DNA of 44,056 nucleotides, taken from Flavobacteriales bacterium. Lineage in GTDB: Bacteria; Bacteroidota; Bacteroidia; Flavobacteriales_G; Salibacteraceae. The stretch is from contig JABJJW010000005.1 of NCBI GenBank assembly GCA_018660685.1, positions 1 through 44,056 on the forward strand. Direction: 5' to 3'. The stretch's first letter is position 1; every line of letters begins with the position of its first letter. The notes under the pieces are model-generated. The model worked only from the letters and a program-made list of their open reading frames with translations. It was not told the DNA's origin and made no database searches. Both the position numbers and the translations under genes were made by a program. This document shows positions 10,306-19,029 of this stretch, piece after piece.

Positions 10306-11303
10306 TGATCTGAATTATCGTCATCCCGCGCCTTTTTCTTAAGTTTTTCTTCCGATTTCTCCTTCTTTCCAAAAACAGAGAAATGGACGTAGCGGCTTGG
10401 GTTTACCCGAAGGTCTTCAGCAAGTTTATCAATTTCAAGCGAAGCCTGTTCTAAATTGTTGTAGAGTTTGTCGTCGTTGATGAGTAGACCTAACGAACCT
10501 TCGCCATCATTGATCTTTGTAATGAGCAGGTCGAGCTGATTCAGTGCACTACTCGCATTTTCTATTGCTGACGCATAATTTGCCCTCGTCAGTGAATCAC
10601 TGATTGTCGCAACGTTGTCTATGATCGTATTGATTTGCTTACTCTTCGAACGGATATTAGAAGCGATGGCATCGATGTCGGTTAAAACCTTGGTGAGGTT
10701 CTCATTCTGCTCCTGAACCATGATGTCAACATCTTTGGTTGTCTTGTTGATCACCTCCATGCTGGTCTGAGCCTTCTTGACCGACTCGTTAGTCGTCTCA
10801 ATCATAATCTGGGTCTTCGCGATCAGATCTCGTGCCTCGATGATGACCAGTTCAATTTCTCTTTGAATAGGCGCCAGTTTTTCCTCAACCACACCTACAA
10901 CATCTTTTTTGAGTTCTGGAATCAACGTGTCGCCTGACACGTGAAAGGAACCCAATTCAGAGAGTTCCAATTCAATTCCCTTTGTTCCTAGCAAGTCAAG
11001 ACTGGCAATAATTGCTTTTGAACTGTCCGGAATTTTCAGATCATTTTGAATGATCTCCATCTTCACAAGAATCTTGTTCCCGTCATCAGGAAGAAGTTTG
11101 ATGTTGGCAACCCTTCCTACCTTTACTCCATTCAAAACAACCTCATTGTCATTTTGAAGTTGAGCGACGTTCTTGTAAACAGCATAGAAATATCTAGATT
11201 CCGAAAAGACATTTGACCCTTTCAGATAGCTCATCCCAAAGTAGAGTAACCCAATGGCAATAAGGGCGACAAGGCCAACCTTTATTTCGTTTCTAACTTT
11301 CAA
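10302..11303 (-). CDS. MCE/MlaD-domain protein
   Basis: A 333-residue envelope protein anchored by one N-terminal helix (VGLVALIAIGLLYFGMSYL). An MCE domain follows (about residues 35-115, VYKNVAQLQNDNEVVLNGVKVGRVANI), then a long helical tail with coiled-coil character (about 130-300). MCE proteins form hexameric tunnels that carry phospholipids between the inner and outer membranes (MlaD and relatives). The start is the TTG at 11303: it overlaps the amidase stop codon (TTGA) and puts the usual short basic start, KVRNEIKVG, at the N-terminus. No MlaE/MlaF partner genes are in the window. Overlap with genes on both sides implies one transcript with the amidase and Fe-S genes. Confidence 0.9.
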   Translation of the reverse strand: MKVRNEIKVGLVALIAIGLLYFGMSYLKGSNVFSESRYFYAVYKNVAQLQNDNEVVLNGVKVGRVANIKLLPDDGNKILVKMEIIQNDLKIPDSSKAIIASLDLLGTKGIELELSELGSFHVSGDTLIPELKKDVVGVVEEKLAPIQREIELVIIEARDLIAKTQIMIETTNESVKKAQTSMEVINKTTKDVDIMVQEQNENLTKVLTDIDAIASNIRSKSKQINTIIDNVATISDSLTRANYASAIENASSALNQLDLLITKINDGEGSLGLLINDDKLYNNLEQASLEIDKLAEDLRVNPSRYVHFSVFGKKEKSEEKLKKKARDDDNSDQ

Positions 11304-12556
11304 TTGATCTTTTCACTGTTTAGGGCTCTCGACATTTCAAGTGCTTTTGCAATTGAGATACGCTCCCCTCTATAAAATGCCGTAATAAAGGCTTTTGGAA
11401 AGGCCTTTTCCCGCACGGTTCTTTGCAAAGAAACGGCTTTTTTGTAATCGGTTACTTCCCCAACAGTGTACTTCTTGAGGCCATCAACATCGTATCTTTT
11501 CACCCCTTCGAGCCCATTAAAATTGCCGGGTGTCAACTCAATTTCATTTCCGGATGCCATCAATTGAATTCGATACGTCACAGGATCGCTTTTTGCGACA
11601 GCTGCGGCGGCCTTTTCTTCCCCTTTTTGAGGCTTCTCTTGTTCATTGTGGATAATCGCAGTCGGTACAGGTTCATCAGACACGTCCGGAATCTCCGACT
11701 CAAAGTCCGGAGTACTAATTTCAACTCCTTCTACTCCTGCCTTGTATTGCTTGAAGGCCCGATAAATCGCCGACGCCATGTAGATCTTACCGTTGTCGCT
11801 GTTCAGGAAATCTTCTTCGCCCTTATTGGTCAAAAATCCTAGCTCGGTCAAAACACTTGGCATCGTTGTAAAACTGATTACCCAATAAGGTGCTTGTTTG
11901 ACTCCCCTGTCTCTTCGACTTACGCGCTCACGATACTGATCCTGCATATGTGCACTCAAGACAAGACTTTGATCTAAGTACACAGATTGAGCGATCGATC
12001 GTGCTATAAGGCTCTCCGGCTCCTTTGGATCAAAGCCTTCATAAGTCTGCTCATAATTATCCTCTAATAAGATTACCGAATTTTCTCGCTTTGCCAATTC
12101 TAAGTTAGCCGAGATTTTCGTCATGCTCATGACAAAAGTCTCCGTTCCGAAGGCTTCTTTATTTGCGGCGGAATTGCAATGGATAGAAACGAACAAATCT
12201 GCCTGTGCTTTATTTGCGATGGTCGTTCTGTCCTTGAGTTTCACAAACTTATCTTCCTTTCTTGTGTAGATGACATCGACGTTTTCAAAAGCTCGGCCAA
12301 TGTAATCTCCAACTTGAAGCGCAACTTCCAGAGAGATGTCCTTTTCGGTTGATTTGTACCTACCTGTTCCTAAGTTTCCAGGATCGTGGCCTCCATGCCC
12401 TGCATCCAACACGACTTTCAGCACTCCCAGCTCAGCGAGTTTCGGACCCCGATGATTCGGCACGAACGATGTAAATCCATACATAAACGCAATCCCCAAC
12501 AGAGTTGCGATGAGTCTGGACTTTGATATTCTATTGATAAAATTGATCAATATCAT
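11300..12556 (-). CDS. N-acetylmuramoyl-L-alanine amidase (Amidase_3)
   Basis: Zinc enzyme that removes stem peptides from peptidoglycan, needed for cell separation. The 418-residue protein has an N-terminal signal or anchor helix (about 14-30). In the Amidase_3 domain the zinc ligands are H54 (DAGHGGHDPG), E71 (TEKDISLE) and H126 (VSIHCNSA), and the catalytic glutamate is E237 (LTELGFLTN). A low-complexity linker (about 270-330) leads to a C-terminal SPOR-like domain (about 333-412, YRIQLMASG). SPOR domains bind denuded septal glycan, so a division role is likely. It is the first gene of the minus-strand run; its promoter element lies at 12586-12593. It is an AmiA/AmiB/AmiC-type protein without an enterobacterial-style AMIN domain. 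Confidence 0.93.
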   Translation of the reverse strand: MILINFINRISKSRLIATLLGIAFMYGFTSFVPNHRGPKLAELGVLKVVLDAGHGGHDPGNLGTGRYKSTEKDISLEVALQVGDYIGRAFENVDVIYTRKEDKFVKLKDRTTIANKAQADLFVSIHCNSAANKEAFGTETFVMSMTKISANLELAKRENSVILLEDNYEQTYEGFDPKEPESLIARSIAQSVYLDQSLVLSAHMQDQYRERVSRRDRGVKQAPYWVISFTTMPSVLTELGFLTNKGEEDFLNSDNGKIYMASAIYRAFKQYKAGVEGVEISTPDFESEIPDVSDEPVPTAIIHNEQEKPQKGEEKAAAAVAKSDPVTYRIQLMASGNEIELTPGNFNGLEGVKRYDVDGLKKYTVGEVTDYKKAVSLQRTVREKAFPKAFITAFYRGERISIAKALEMSRALNSEKIN

Positions 12557-12585
12557 AGTAGTGTGATTTGTTTAACCACTTCTAA

Positions 12586-12593
12586 CAAATGTA
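12586..12593 (-). promoter_or_regulatory. Promoter -7 element TACATTTG for the amidase operon
   Basis: On the minus strand TACATTTG is a perfect TAnnTTTG match that ends 29 bases before the amidase ATG. It fits a promoter for the amidase-MCE-Fe-S run. No -33 TTG at 17-23 bases was found. Confidence 0.55.
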
Positions 12594-12638
12594 GACGCGG
12601 GAATGCTGATCCTTCTTGAACTTGTGGCTATTAGTTCA

Positions 12639-12687
12639 CCTCCATTTGTTGATAGGTTAATCAACAATTCGGGCACATAAATGGAGG
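12639..12687. repeat. Nested inverted repeats between divergent amidase and lptD
   Basis: Arms CCTCCATTT (12639-12647) and AAATGGAGG (12679-12687) are perfect 9-bp complements. Inside them lies a second perfect hairpin, TTGTTGAT (12646-12653) with ATCAACAA (12660-12667) and a 6-base loop. The structure lies between the two divergent promoters and has no T-run. It could be an operator pair or a structured site controlling both envelope genes. Confidence 0.5.
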
Positions 12688-12738
12688 ATTAACAACTTTT
12701 GATACTAACGTGGAATGATTCAACGCATTGTAAGCGTT

Positions 12739-12746
12739 TAGATTTG
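12739..12746 (+). promoter_or_regulatory. Promoter -7 element TAGATTTG for lptD
   Basis: Perfect TAnnTTTG match followed by CACC, ending 17 bases before the TTG start of lptD. The position supports the TTG start choice. There is no -33 TTG at standard spacing. Confidence 0.6.
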
Positions 12747-12763
12747 CACCAGCATCCTACATC

Positions 12764-15361
12764 TTGAATTTAAATCGGGTTTACAACAGCGCCTTTAAGG
12801 TATTAATTCTCCTTTTCTGTTTTCAGATGCTGGGACAGTTGGCTTCAGCCCAAGAAAGCGACTCTGCACAACTATCTCAGAACGACACGCTCACCCTTGA
12901 TTCGGCTGCTATTGCTGCCCTGAAGGACAGTGTATCAAATGGTGATTCCATCGCAGCAAAGACTAGACAATCCACCCTCGATCATGAGGTAGACTATCAG
13001 AGTGTTGATTCGATGCGTGTGGACCTACGAACGCAAATGGTCTATCTCTATGGCGATGCCGTGGCCACATATGGTGACATTAATCTGAATGCCGATTTCA
13101 TTGAAATTTCACTGAAATCGAATGAGCTGATGGCCACAGGACTTCCTGATAGCACGGGCGAAATCGTTGGTAAGCCAGTTTTTAACCAAGGTGATCAGAA
13201 CTTCCGCTCAGAAGAAATGCGGTATAACTTCAAAACCCAAAAGGGTCTTAGTAAGAGCGTGATTACGCAAGAAGGCGAAGGATTTCTACACGGAGAACGC
13301 GTGAAGAAAGATACCAGCGACGTCATTTACATCAAGAATGGAAAATATACGACGTGTGAATATGACGATCCGCACTTTCACATCCACGCAAATAAGCTTA
13401 AAGTAATTACTGGAGACAAGATTGTCACTGGGCCAGCCTACTTGAGCATTGCGGGCATTCCAACACCACTGGCAGTTCCGTTTGGCTTCTTTCCAAACAA
13501 CGAGGAACAAGCGAACGGGCTGTTGATTCCTTCTTGGGGAGAATCCCAAGGCCAAGGATTCTATTTGAGCAGAGGCGGTTATTACTTTGGGCTGAATGAT
13601 GTCATGGACTTTTCACTCACAGGAGATATTTACTCTCGTGGTAGCTGGGCGGTATATTTAGAGAGCCGATACAAGAGGAGATACAAGTTTAATGGTGGAT
13701 ACACCCTACAGTTTGTTCAAAGCAGATTTAGCGAAAAAGAATATCCAGACTTCTACACCAACAGCACGTTCAACGTTCGATGGAGGCATTCACAAGATGC
13801 GAAAGCTAGACCTGGCAGCAGCTTCAGTGCTGATGTAAATGCTGGTTCGTCCAAAAACTACCGAAATAATATTCAAGCTACGAGTGCCAATTACTTGAAA
13901 AGTCAGCTCAATTCAAGCATTCGTTATTCTAAATCATTCGCCAACACTCCATTTTCTCTTTCAATGGCAGCGTCCGGAAATCAAAACACCCAAACCGAAA
14001 TTGTCTCCATTAGAGCGCCTGAGGCAAGTTTGAACATGTCTAGAATATTTCCATTTAAAGGCAATGTTCCAGCAAAAGGAATAAAGAAAGCATTTGGGCT
14101 AGACAAGGTCGGTGTAAACGCTTCAGCCGATCTGAGCAACAAGCTAACAGGTCGAGAAGACACGCTTTTCAAAGAAAACTCGTTCCGAAACATACAGAAT
14201 GGACTCAAAATAAATAGCACGGCGAGTACCAATATGAAACTCTTTAAGTACTTGACGATCACTCCTTCGACGACACATCGCTTGGTAGGGTATCGTTCCA
14301 CGATTCGAAAACGCTGGAACATGGACAGCGCGAGAATTGATGAAGTGAGAAATGATGGAATAGATGGATTCTATGAAGGGTCGGCAAGCCTTACGGCTAG
14401 CACTGTTATCTATGGAACATTTCAATTCAAAAACCAAATATTCAGGGCGCTGAGGCATCAGATCACCCCTTCCGCTTCGTTGAGTTATAAGCCTGATTTT
14501 AGCGACCCTATCTGGGGATACTACAGTACCGTAAAAAGCGATTCGCTTGGCAACGAACAAGACTACTCATATTTCGAAAATGGAATCTATGGACGACCTC
14601 AAGCCCAAGAAAATGGAGTAGTTAATTTCTCGCTCAACAACATGTTTGAGGCTAAAGTCAAAGCCTTCAAGGACTCTACAAAGGAGGAAACCAAACTCAG
14701 ACTTTTGGATGCCTTTAACTTCAACACGAGCTACAACTTAGCAAAGGACTCGATTAACTGGAATCCGGTTCGAATTACCGTGAGGACTCAAATAATTCCG
14801 GGTTTGGTCTTGAATGGAGGGGCCACATTGGATCCTTATGCAACCAACGCTGAAGGATTCACTATTAATGAATATCAATTCTCTCAAGATCAGCGGCTGG
14901 GTAGATGGACCTCAGCGAACGCTGCACTTTCATACAGGATTCAGCCCAAGAAGAAAAAGAAGGATGCGGACAAGAAAAAGGATCAGCTCCAGAACAACAA
15001 TATGTACTACGACGATTTCGTTGATTTTGACATTCCATGGCGGATCGCTCTGACCTACAATCTTAACTATCGGTTAAACGGAAACAAGGATGTCATCACC
15101 CAAGTGATTGATATGAATGGCGAAGTTAATGTGACGAAGAATTGGCGCGTTGGATTTAAAACTGGCTATGATTTCAAACTCGAAAAATTGAGCTACACCA
15201 GTTTTGATATTTACCGAAATCTGCACTGTTGGGAATTCAGCCTCGGAGTCGTGCCCTTTGGCTCACGTCAGAGCTACAACTTTCAAATCAATGTGAAGAG
15301 CAGCATATTACAAGACCTAAAGCTCAATCGAAGAAGGACGTTTGCCGTGCCTGAGCGGTAG
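12764..15361 (+). CDS. LPS-assembly outer-membrane protein, LptD-like
   Basis: An 865-residue protein expected to form the outer-membrane barrel that inserts LPS. It has a signal peptide (hydrophobic FKVLILLFCFQML, cleavage after ASAQ, about residue 30). The N-terminal OstA-type domain runs from about 65 to 210 (MRVDLRTQMVYLYGDAVATYGDINLNADFIEI). The long C-terminal part is rich in alternating aromatic and polar beta strands, as in LptD barrels. A block at about 200-250 (YTTCEYDDPHFHIHANKLKVITGDKIV) with conserved GP and PFGFFPN turns is typical of the family. The start is a TTG at 12764, because no ATG or GTG lies before the signal peptide and a promoter element sits 17 bases upstream. It ends two bases from the convergent saccharopine dehydrogenase stop. 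Confidence 0.87.
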   Translation: MNLNRVYNSAFKVLILLFCFQMLGQLASAQESDSAQLSQNDTLTLDSAAIAALKDSVSNGDSIAAKTRQSTLDHEVDYQSVDSMRVDLRTQMVYLYGDAVATYGDINLNADFIEISLKSNELMATGLPDSTGEIVGKPVFNQGDQNFRSEEMRYNFKTQKGLSKSVITQEGEGFLHGERVKKDTSDVIYIKNGKYTTCEYDDPHFHIHANKLKVITGDKIVTGPAYLSIAGIPTPLAVPFGFFPNNEEQANGLLIPSWGESQGQGFYLSRGGYYFGLNDVMDFSLTGDIYSRGSWAVYLESRYKRRYKFNGGYTLQFVQSRFSEKEYPDFYTNSTFNVRWRHSQDAKARPGSSFSADVNAGSSKNYRNNIQATSANYLKSQLNSSIRYSKSFANTPFSLSMAASGNQNTQTEIVSIRAPEASLNMSRIFPFKGNVPAKGIKKAFGLDKVGVNASADLSNKLTGREDTLFKENSFRNIQNGLKINSTASTNMKLFKYLTITPSTTHRLVGYRSTIRKRWNMDSARIDEVRNDGIDGFYEGSASLTASTVIYGTFQFKNQIFRALRHQITPSASLSYKPDFSDPIWGYYSTVKSDSLGNEQDYSYFENGIYGRPQAQENGVVNFSLNNMFEAKVKAFKDSTKEETKLRLLDAFNFNTSYNLAKDSINWNPVRITVRTQIIPGLVLNGGATLDPYATNAEGFTINEYQFSQDQRLGRWTSANAALSYRIQPKKKKKDADKKKDQLQNNNMYYDDFVDFDIPWRIALTYNLNYRLNGNKDVITQVIDMNGEVNVTKNWRVGFKTGYDFKLEKLSYTSFDIYRNLHCWEFSLGVVPFGSRQSYNFQINVKSSILQDLKLNRRRTFAVPER

Positions 15362-15363
15362 TG

Positions 15364-16710
15364 CTAATAGCCTTGGTACTCTCCGTTTCGCTCTTCAAAT
15401 ACAATTCCTTGTTGTTGCAATTCTTCCAATATTGGAGTGTAGATTTCTTTGCTAATTGGAATGTGAACTCCTGGCGTTGTGATTCGCCCGTTTAAAATCA
15501 TTCTAGCAGCTATTGCTACTGGGAGTCCGACCGTTTTGGCCATGGCTGTTCGAACACGATCTTCTCCTTTAATGACCATGTGCGACTCGATCTTCTTCTT
15601 CTCACCATTTAGCTCATATCCGAATAGGTGGTACATGACAATCATGTCAATATCATTCTCTGCCATTTTCCATTTCCGTTCTAGAATATGCTGGAGGATC
15701 TGGGCCGGTGTTGCTTTCGGTAAACCAATCTTAATCTCCTCAAAAAGATCGAGCCATTTCAACTTGTCCATGATGGAATTATCAGGATCAATTTTCAGAT
15801 AGTGCATCAGCTTTAGCTCAACAGAATCATTCGGATTGTATGCCAAAAATGAATTAAGAAATTGGCGGAAAGTCATGTTTTCAGAATCCTCAATAACATA
15901 AGAATCATCGGTTATTCCAAGACGAATAAATACATCCCAAGCCCGACAGAAACCGGGTCGCCTAAATGTGCCTCGATAGATCGTTGGGATATCTACCATT
16001 CCGTATGCTTCACGATACTTTAGAGAATCGCGGTTTGCATAGCCTTCAAACTTTCCATATTCTGGAATTTCAACGATTTCCGTTCTTCTAAATACTTGGT
16101 GGTAGGGAATGTACTTGTAGCGTCCTTCTTGCTTGAATTTTACTGCACCGGCAGCACCGGCTAACACAACATTCCTCGGGTTCCACGCGAATTTGTAATT
16201 CCATGGGTTGTCGTCGCTTTCAGGAGCGGGCAGTCCTCCAGTGAAGCTTTCGAATTGGAGCAATTTACCGCCCTTATCACGAATTTCATTGATAACCTTC
16301 ATGGCGCTCATATGATCGATTCCAGGATCAACTCCTAATTCATTCATAAGAATTACCCCAGCTTGAACCGCATCTTCGTTCAAGTCTTGCATCTCCTTGG
16401 ACACGTAGGACGCAGTGACCATGTGCTTCTTCAGACCTATGCACTCTCGAGCCACCTCAACATGCAAATTCGCAGGCAGCATCGAAATAACTAAGTCTGC
16501 CTTACTAATCTCCTCCAAGCGTTGAAACTCGTTACTAACATCAAATTCAAACGCCTCACCTCTACTATGGCCTTTAATTTTGGCCATCGCCGATTCTAAA
16601 TCTCTATCGCCCACTCGAATCTTCCAATCCTGGGATTCTGCTTGCCCAAGCAGATAATCAATGAGTACGGATGTACTGAGTCCAGCTCCAAAAACAGTCA
16701 AATTTTGCAT
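15364..16710 (-). CDS. Saccharopine dehydrogenase family protein
   Basis: A 448-residue NAD(P)-binding oxidoreductase. The N-terminal Rossmann fold begins at FGAGLSTS; ISMLPANLHVEVARECIGLKKHMVTASYVS and MNELGVDPGIDHMSA match the glutamate-forming saccharopine dehydrogenase half of LYS9 and AASS proteins. This is followed by the C-terminal domain with FTGGLPAPESDDNPWNYKFAWNPRNV. The likely reaction is saccharopine to glutamate plus aminoadipate semialdehyde in lysine degradation. No lysine-ketoglutarate reductase gene is in the window. The weak element TACATTCG lies at 16727-16734, 16 bases upstream of the ATG. A related dehydrogenase with another substrate cannot be excluded, but the PAPESDDNPWNYK block favours saccharopine. 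Confidence 0.85.
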   Translation of the reverse strand: MQNLTVFGAGLSTSVLIDYLLGQAESQDWKIRVGDRDLESAMAKIKGHSRGEAFEFDVSNEFQRLEEISKADLVISMLPANLHVEVARECIGLKKHMVTASYVSKEMQDLNEDAVQAGVILMNELGVDPGIDHMSAMKVINEIRDKGGKLLQFESFTGGLPAPESDDNPWNYKFAWNPRNVVLAGAAGAVKFKQEGRYKYIPYHQVFRRTEIVEIPEYGKFEGYANRDSLKYREAYGMVDIPTIYRGTFRRPGFCRAWDVFIRLGITDDSYVIEDSENMTFRQFLNSFLAYNPNDSVELKLMHYLKIDPDNSIMDKLKWLDLFEEIKIGLPKATPAQILQHILERKWKMAENDIDMIVMYHLFGYELNGEKKKIESHMVIKGEDRVRTAMAKTVGLPVAIAARMILNGRITTPGVHIPISKEIYTPILEELQQQGIVFEERNGEYQGY

Positions 16711-16823
16711 TCTAGCAACTTTGCAGCGAATGTATTGAAGTGATCAAACGATCCATTAATTTGGATCAAGATTGTATAGGTTTTCTTTAGAAAAAATCCA
16801 CCTTCGCAATCTACAAGAAGCGT

Positions 16824-18494
16824 ATGAATACAATTACCAGACTGGGATTACTACTGTTCATCAGTTTCACTGCAACATCTTGCGCTACGCTCATCAGTGG
16901 CACCAAACAAAGTGTATTAATATCATCCAACATTCCTGATGCACGCATCAGCGTTGATGACGAACAAGCATTGGTAGGAAGTGGAACTATGAAACTCAAA
17001 AGGAAAGATGAACATAGAATATTAGTTGAACAAGAAGGAATCGAACTGGAGGAATTCGTCGTTAAGAAGAAGAGCAACCCTGTTTTGTGGTTGAATTCAA
17101 TTTTAGCCGTGCCCGCTTTGGTTGGTGGTATATACTTGGCCTCACAGAAGGAAACAGTGACCTATGGCTCAGGATCATGGGCCTACACCGCGGAAGAGCC
17201 AAAGGAGCCTGAATTCGTAATCGGTCTTGTCTTGGCAAGTACATGCTACCTAGCTCCTCTAATCCCCATGGGAATTGATGCCGCATTTGGAGCTGGATCC
17301 CGTTTTGACAAAGAAGTGAAACTGAATTTGACCGCACTTCCGAAGAAAGTGACTCCGGACGAATCATTAAACCTCTCCGTCAGCGATGTCAATGTCAAAC
17401 TTCAATCTGGAACCAAACTCGGTTCAATTCACAGCCTAAATGGGACGGAGCTATCAGATCTTCTTTGGGAGAGCACGGTCAATGTCTCATTTGAAGACTT
17501 AATCATCAATACGAACAATGATTTGAACTCTTTTGGTTTCAATGTTTCGGGATTAAGGAACGTTGAAGAACGCATGGTCCCAGGTGGTAAGGAGTCCTAT
17601 TTGATTGAAGCTGAAATCAAAGAAATTAAGTACGACATCCATGTTGTGGGTCGCGCGGCATACGAATCAAAAACAGCATTGAGTATTACTTGGAGAGTGG
17701 TAAATCCAAAAAACAAGGATGTAGCTTTCTTTCTAAACGTAGAAAGCACCGGTTTTTCGCAAACGAATGGTGGTGCGCTTCCTGTGTACGAAGCGCTCAG
17801 ACATTCGCTTTATAAATTGATTGAGAATGAAGAGTTCAGGGACTTGGTTACGAATAGTAAACCTATCAAGACTGAACCTGCAGTTGCCGGTGAAGCTATC
17901 TCCATTACCAATAACACCTCACGCGGTGACGCCTACGCTGATGTAAGTGAATTGGCCAAGGCATGCAAATCATCCGTCGTCACAATCACGAACCCATCAG
18001 GTCACGGAAGTGGATTCTTCATTAGTTCTGATGGCCTCCTTTTGACCAATGCACACGTAGTGGAAGGATACGATAGACTGCTTGTGAGACTTGGAAACGG
18101 AATTGACTTTGAACCAGAAGTTATTTCAATCGATTCCGACAACGATCTAGCCCTTTTAAAAGTTCCAGGCAGCGGATACAGTCCTCTTTCCTTTGCTAAG
18201 GAATCAGTACTACTAGGAGAAAAAATCGTCGTTATTGGCACTCCTGCAGAAGAAAGCCTCTCTCAATCGGTCACTGCAGGCATTGTATCCGGAGAACGAT
18301 TGATTGAAGGCAAAAAGATGATTCAGAGCGACGCCGGAATCAGCCCAGGAAACAGCGGCGGTCCGATGCTCAACATGAAGGGAGAAATTATTGGCGTCGT
18401 CACGTCCAAAATTGTTGCTTCCGGAGTAGAAGGAGTCGGGTTCGCCATTCCAAGCGCGGTCGTGATAGATAAACTAGACATCGTACTAGATTAA
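16824..18494 (+). CDS. Lipoprotein-anchored trypsin-like serine protease (HtrA-type, no PDZ)
   Basis: A 556-residue fusion. Residues 1-20 are a lipoprotein signal (ATSC lipobox, Cys20), followed by ATLISGTKQS and a PEGA-like surface segment, with two hydrophobic stretches at about 89-105 and 135-150. A middle domain of unknown family spans about 185-340. The C-terminal third (about 375-556) is a trypsin-like protease of the HtrA/DegP type with a complete triad: H411 (TNAHVVEG), D441 (SDNDLALLKV) and S511 (SPGNSGGPM). It ends right after the protease fold, so the PDZ domains of DegP are missing. The predicted location is the periplasmic face of a membrane. It is followed by DUF423 after 17 bases. 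The substrate and the role of the N-terminal half are unknown. Confidence 0.85.
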   Translation: MNTITRLGLLLFISFTATSCATLISGTKQSVLISSNIPDARISVDDEQALVGSGTMKLKRKDEHRILVEQEGIELEEFVVKKKSNPVLWLNSILAVPALVGGIYLASQKETVTYGSGSWAYTAEEPKEPEFVIGLVLASTCYLAPLIPMGIDAAFGAGSRFDKEVKLNLTALPKKVTPDESLNLSVSDVNVKLQSGTKLGSIHSLNGTELSDLLWESTVNVSFEDLIINTNNDLNSFGFNVSGLRNVEERMVPGGKESYLIEAEIKEIKYDIHVVGRAAYESKTALSITWRVVNPKNKDVAFFLNVESTGFSQTNGGALPVYEALRHSLYKLIENEEFRDLVTNSKPIKTEPAVAGEAISITNNTSRGDAYADVSELAKACKSSVVTITNPSGHGSGFFISSDGLLLTNAHVVEGYDRLLVRLGNGIDFEPEVISIDSDNDLALLKVPGSGYSPLSFAKESVLLGEKIVVIGTPAEESLSQSVTAGIVSGERLIEGKKMIQSDAGISPGNSGGPMLNMKGEIIGVVTSKIVASGVEGVGFAIPSAVVIDKLDIVLD

Positions 18495-18511
18495 GTTATA
18501 ATTCCTGAGGT

Positions 18512-18919
18512 ATGAAAGCTAAACCCTACCACCTACTCTTCGGATCATTCTTTGCCTTGACGGCAATCCTCCTTGGAGCTTTTGGTGCGCACGGTCTTAA
18601 GGAGTTCTTAAGTCCTGAGCAACTTGATTCTTTTGAAACAGGAGTGCGCTATCAGATGTACCACGCCCTGGTCTTAGTAATGATCTCACTTAAAGGGCAT
18701 TCTTTCCATTTGAGGTATGAGAAAATGATCACTTCCATGTTCGGTGCAGGCGTAATTCTTTTCTCCTTTAGCATATACCTACTCAGCCTCCAGGACCTTT
18801 GGGGAATTAATCTAAAGTGGCTTGGACCGGCCACGCCCTTGGGAGGAAGTCTACTTATAATAGGATGGGCGCTAATTTTTGTGGATGCCGTCCAACTTAT
18901 CACCACTAAAAAACGTTGA
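18512..18919 (+). CDS. DUF423 family membrane protein
   Basis: A 135-residue inner-membrane protein with about four helices. The family signature is clear: FGSFFALTAILLGAFGAHGLKEFLSPEQLDSFETGVRYQMYHALVLV at residues 10-56, as in E. coli YgdD and many small DUF423 proteins, plus GPATPLGGSLLIIGWALIF near the end. The biochemical function is unknown. It starts 17 bases after the protease gene and is followed by 110 bases before pckA. It may share a transcript with the protease; nothing suggests that the two functions are linked. Confidence 0.9.
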   Translation: MKAKPYHLLFGSFFALTAILLGAFGAHGLKEFLSPEQLDSFETGVRYQMYHALVLVMISLKGHSFHLRYEKMITSMFGAGVILFSFSIYLLSLQDLWGINLKWLGPATPLGGSLLIIGWALIFVDAVQLITTKKR

Positions 18920-18969
18920 CTGTGTATAAAATTTAGCGCTTCAAACTGGGTGTTCGATAAATCTATTGC

Positions 18970-18977
18970 AACCTTTG
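18970..18977 (+). promoter_or_regulatory. Weak -7 element AACCTTTG before pckA
   Basis: AACCTTTG matches TAnnTTTG in five of six defined positions and is followed by CAC, like other promoters here. It lies 52 bases before the preferred ATG of pckA and 13 before the alternative TTG. The evidence is limited to position and similarity. Confidence 0.3.
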
Positions 18978-19029
18978 CACTTCGAATTTCTTGAACGTTA
19001 AACTAAAGTCAAGAATAAACGCAACTCGT

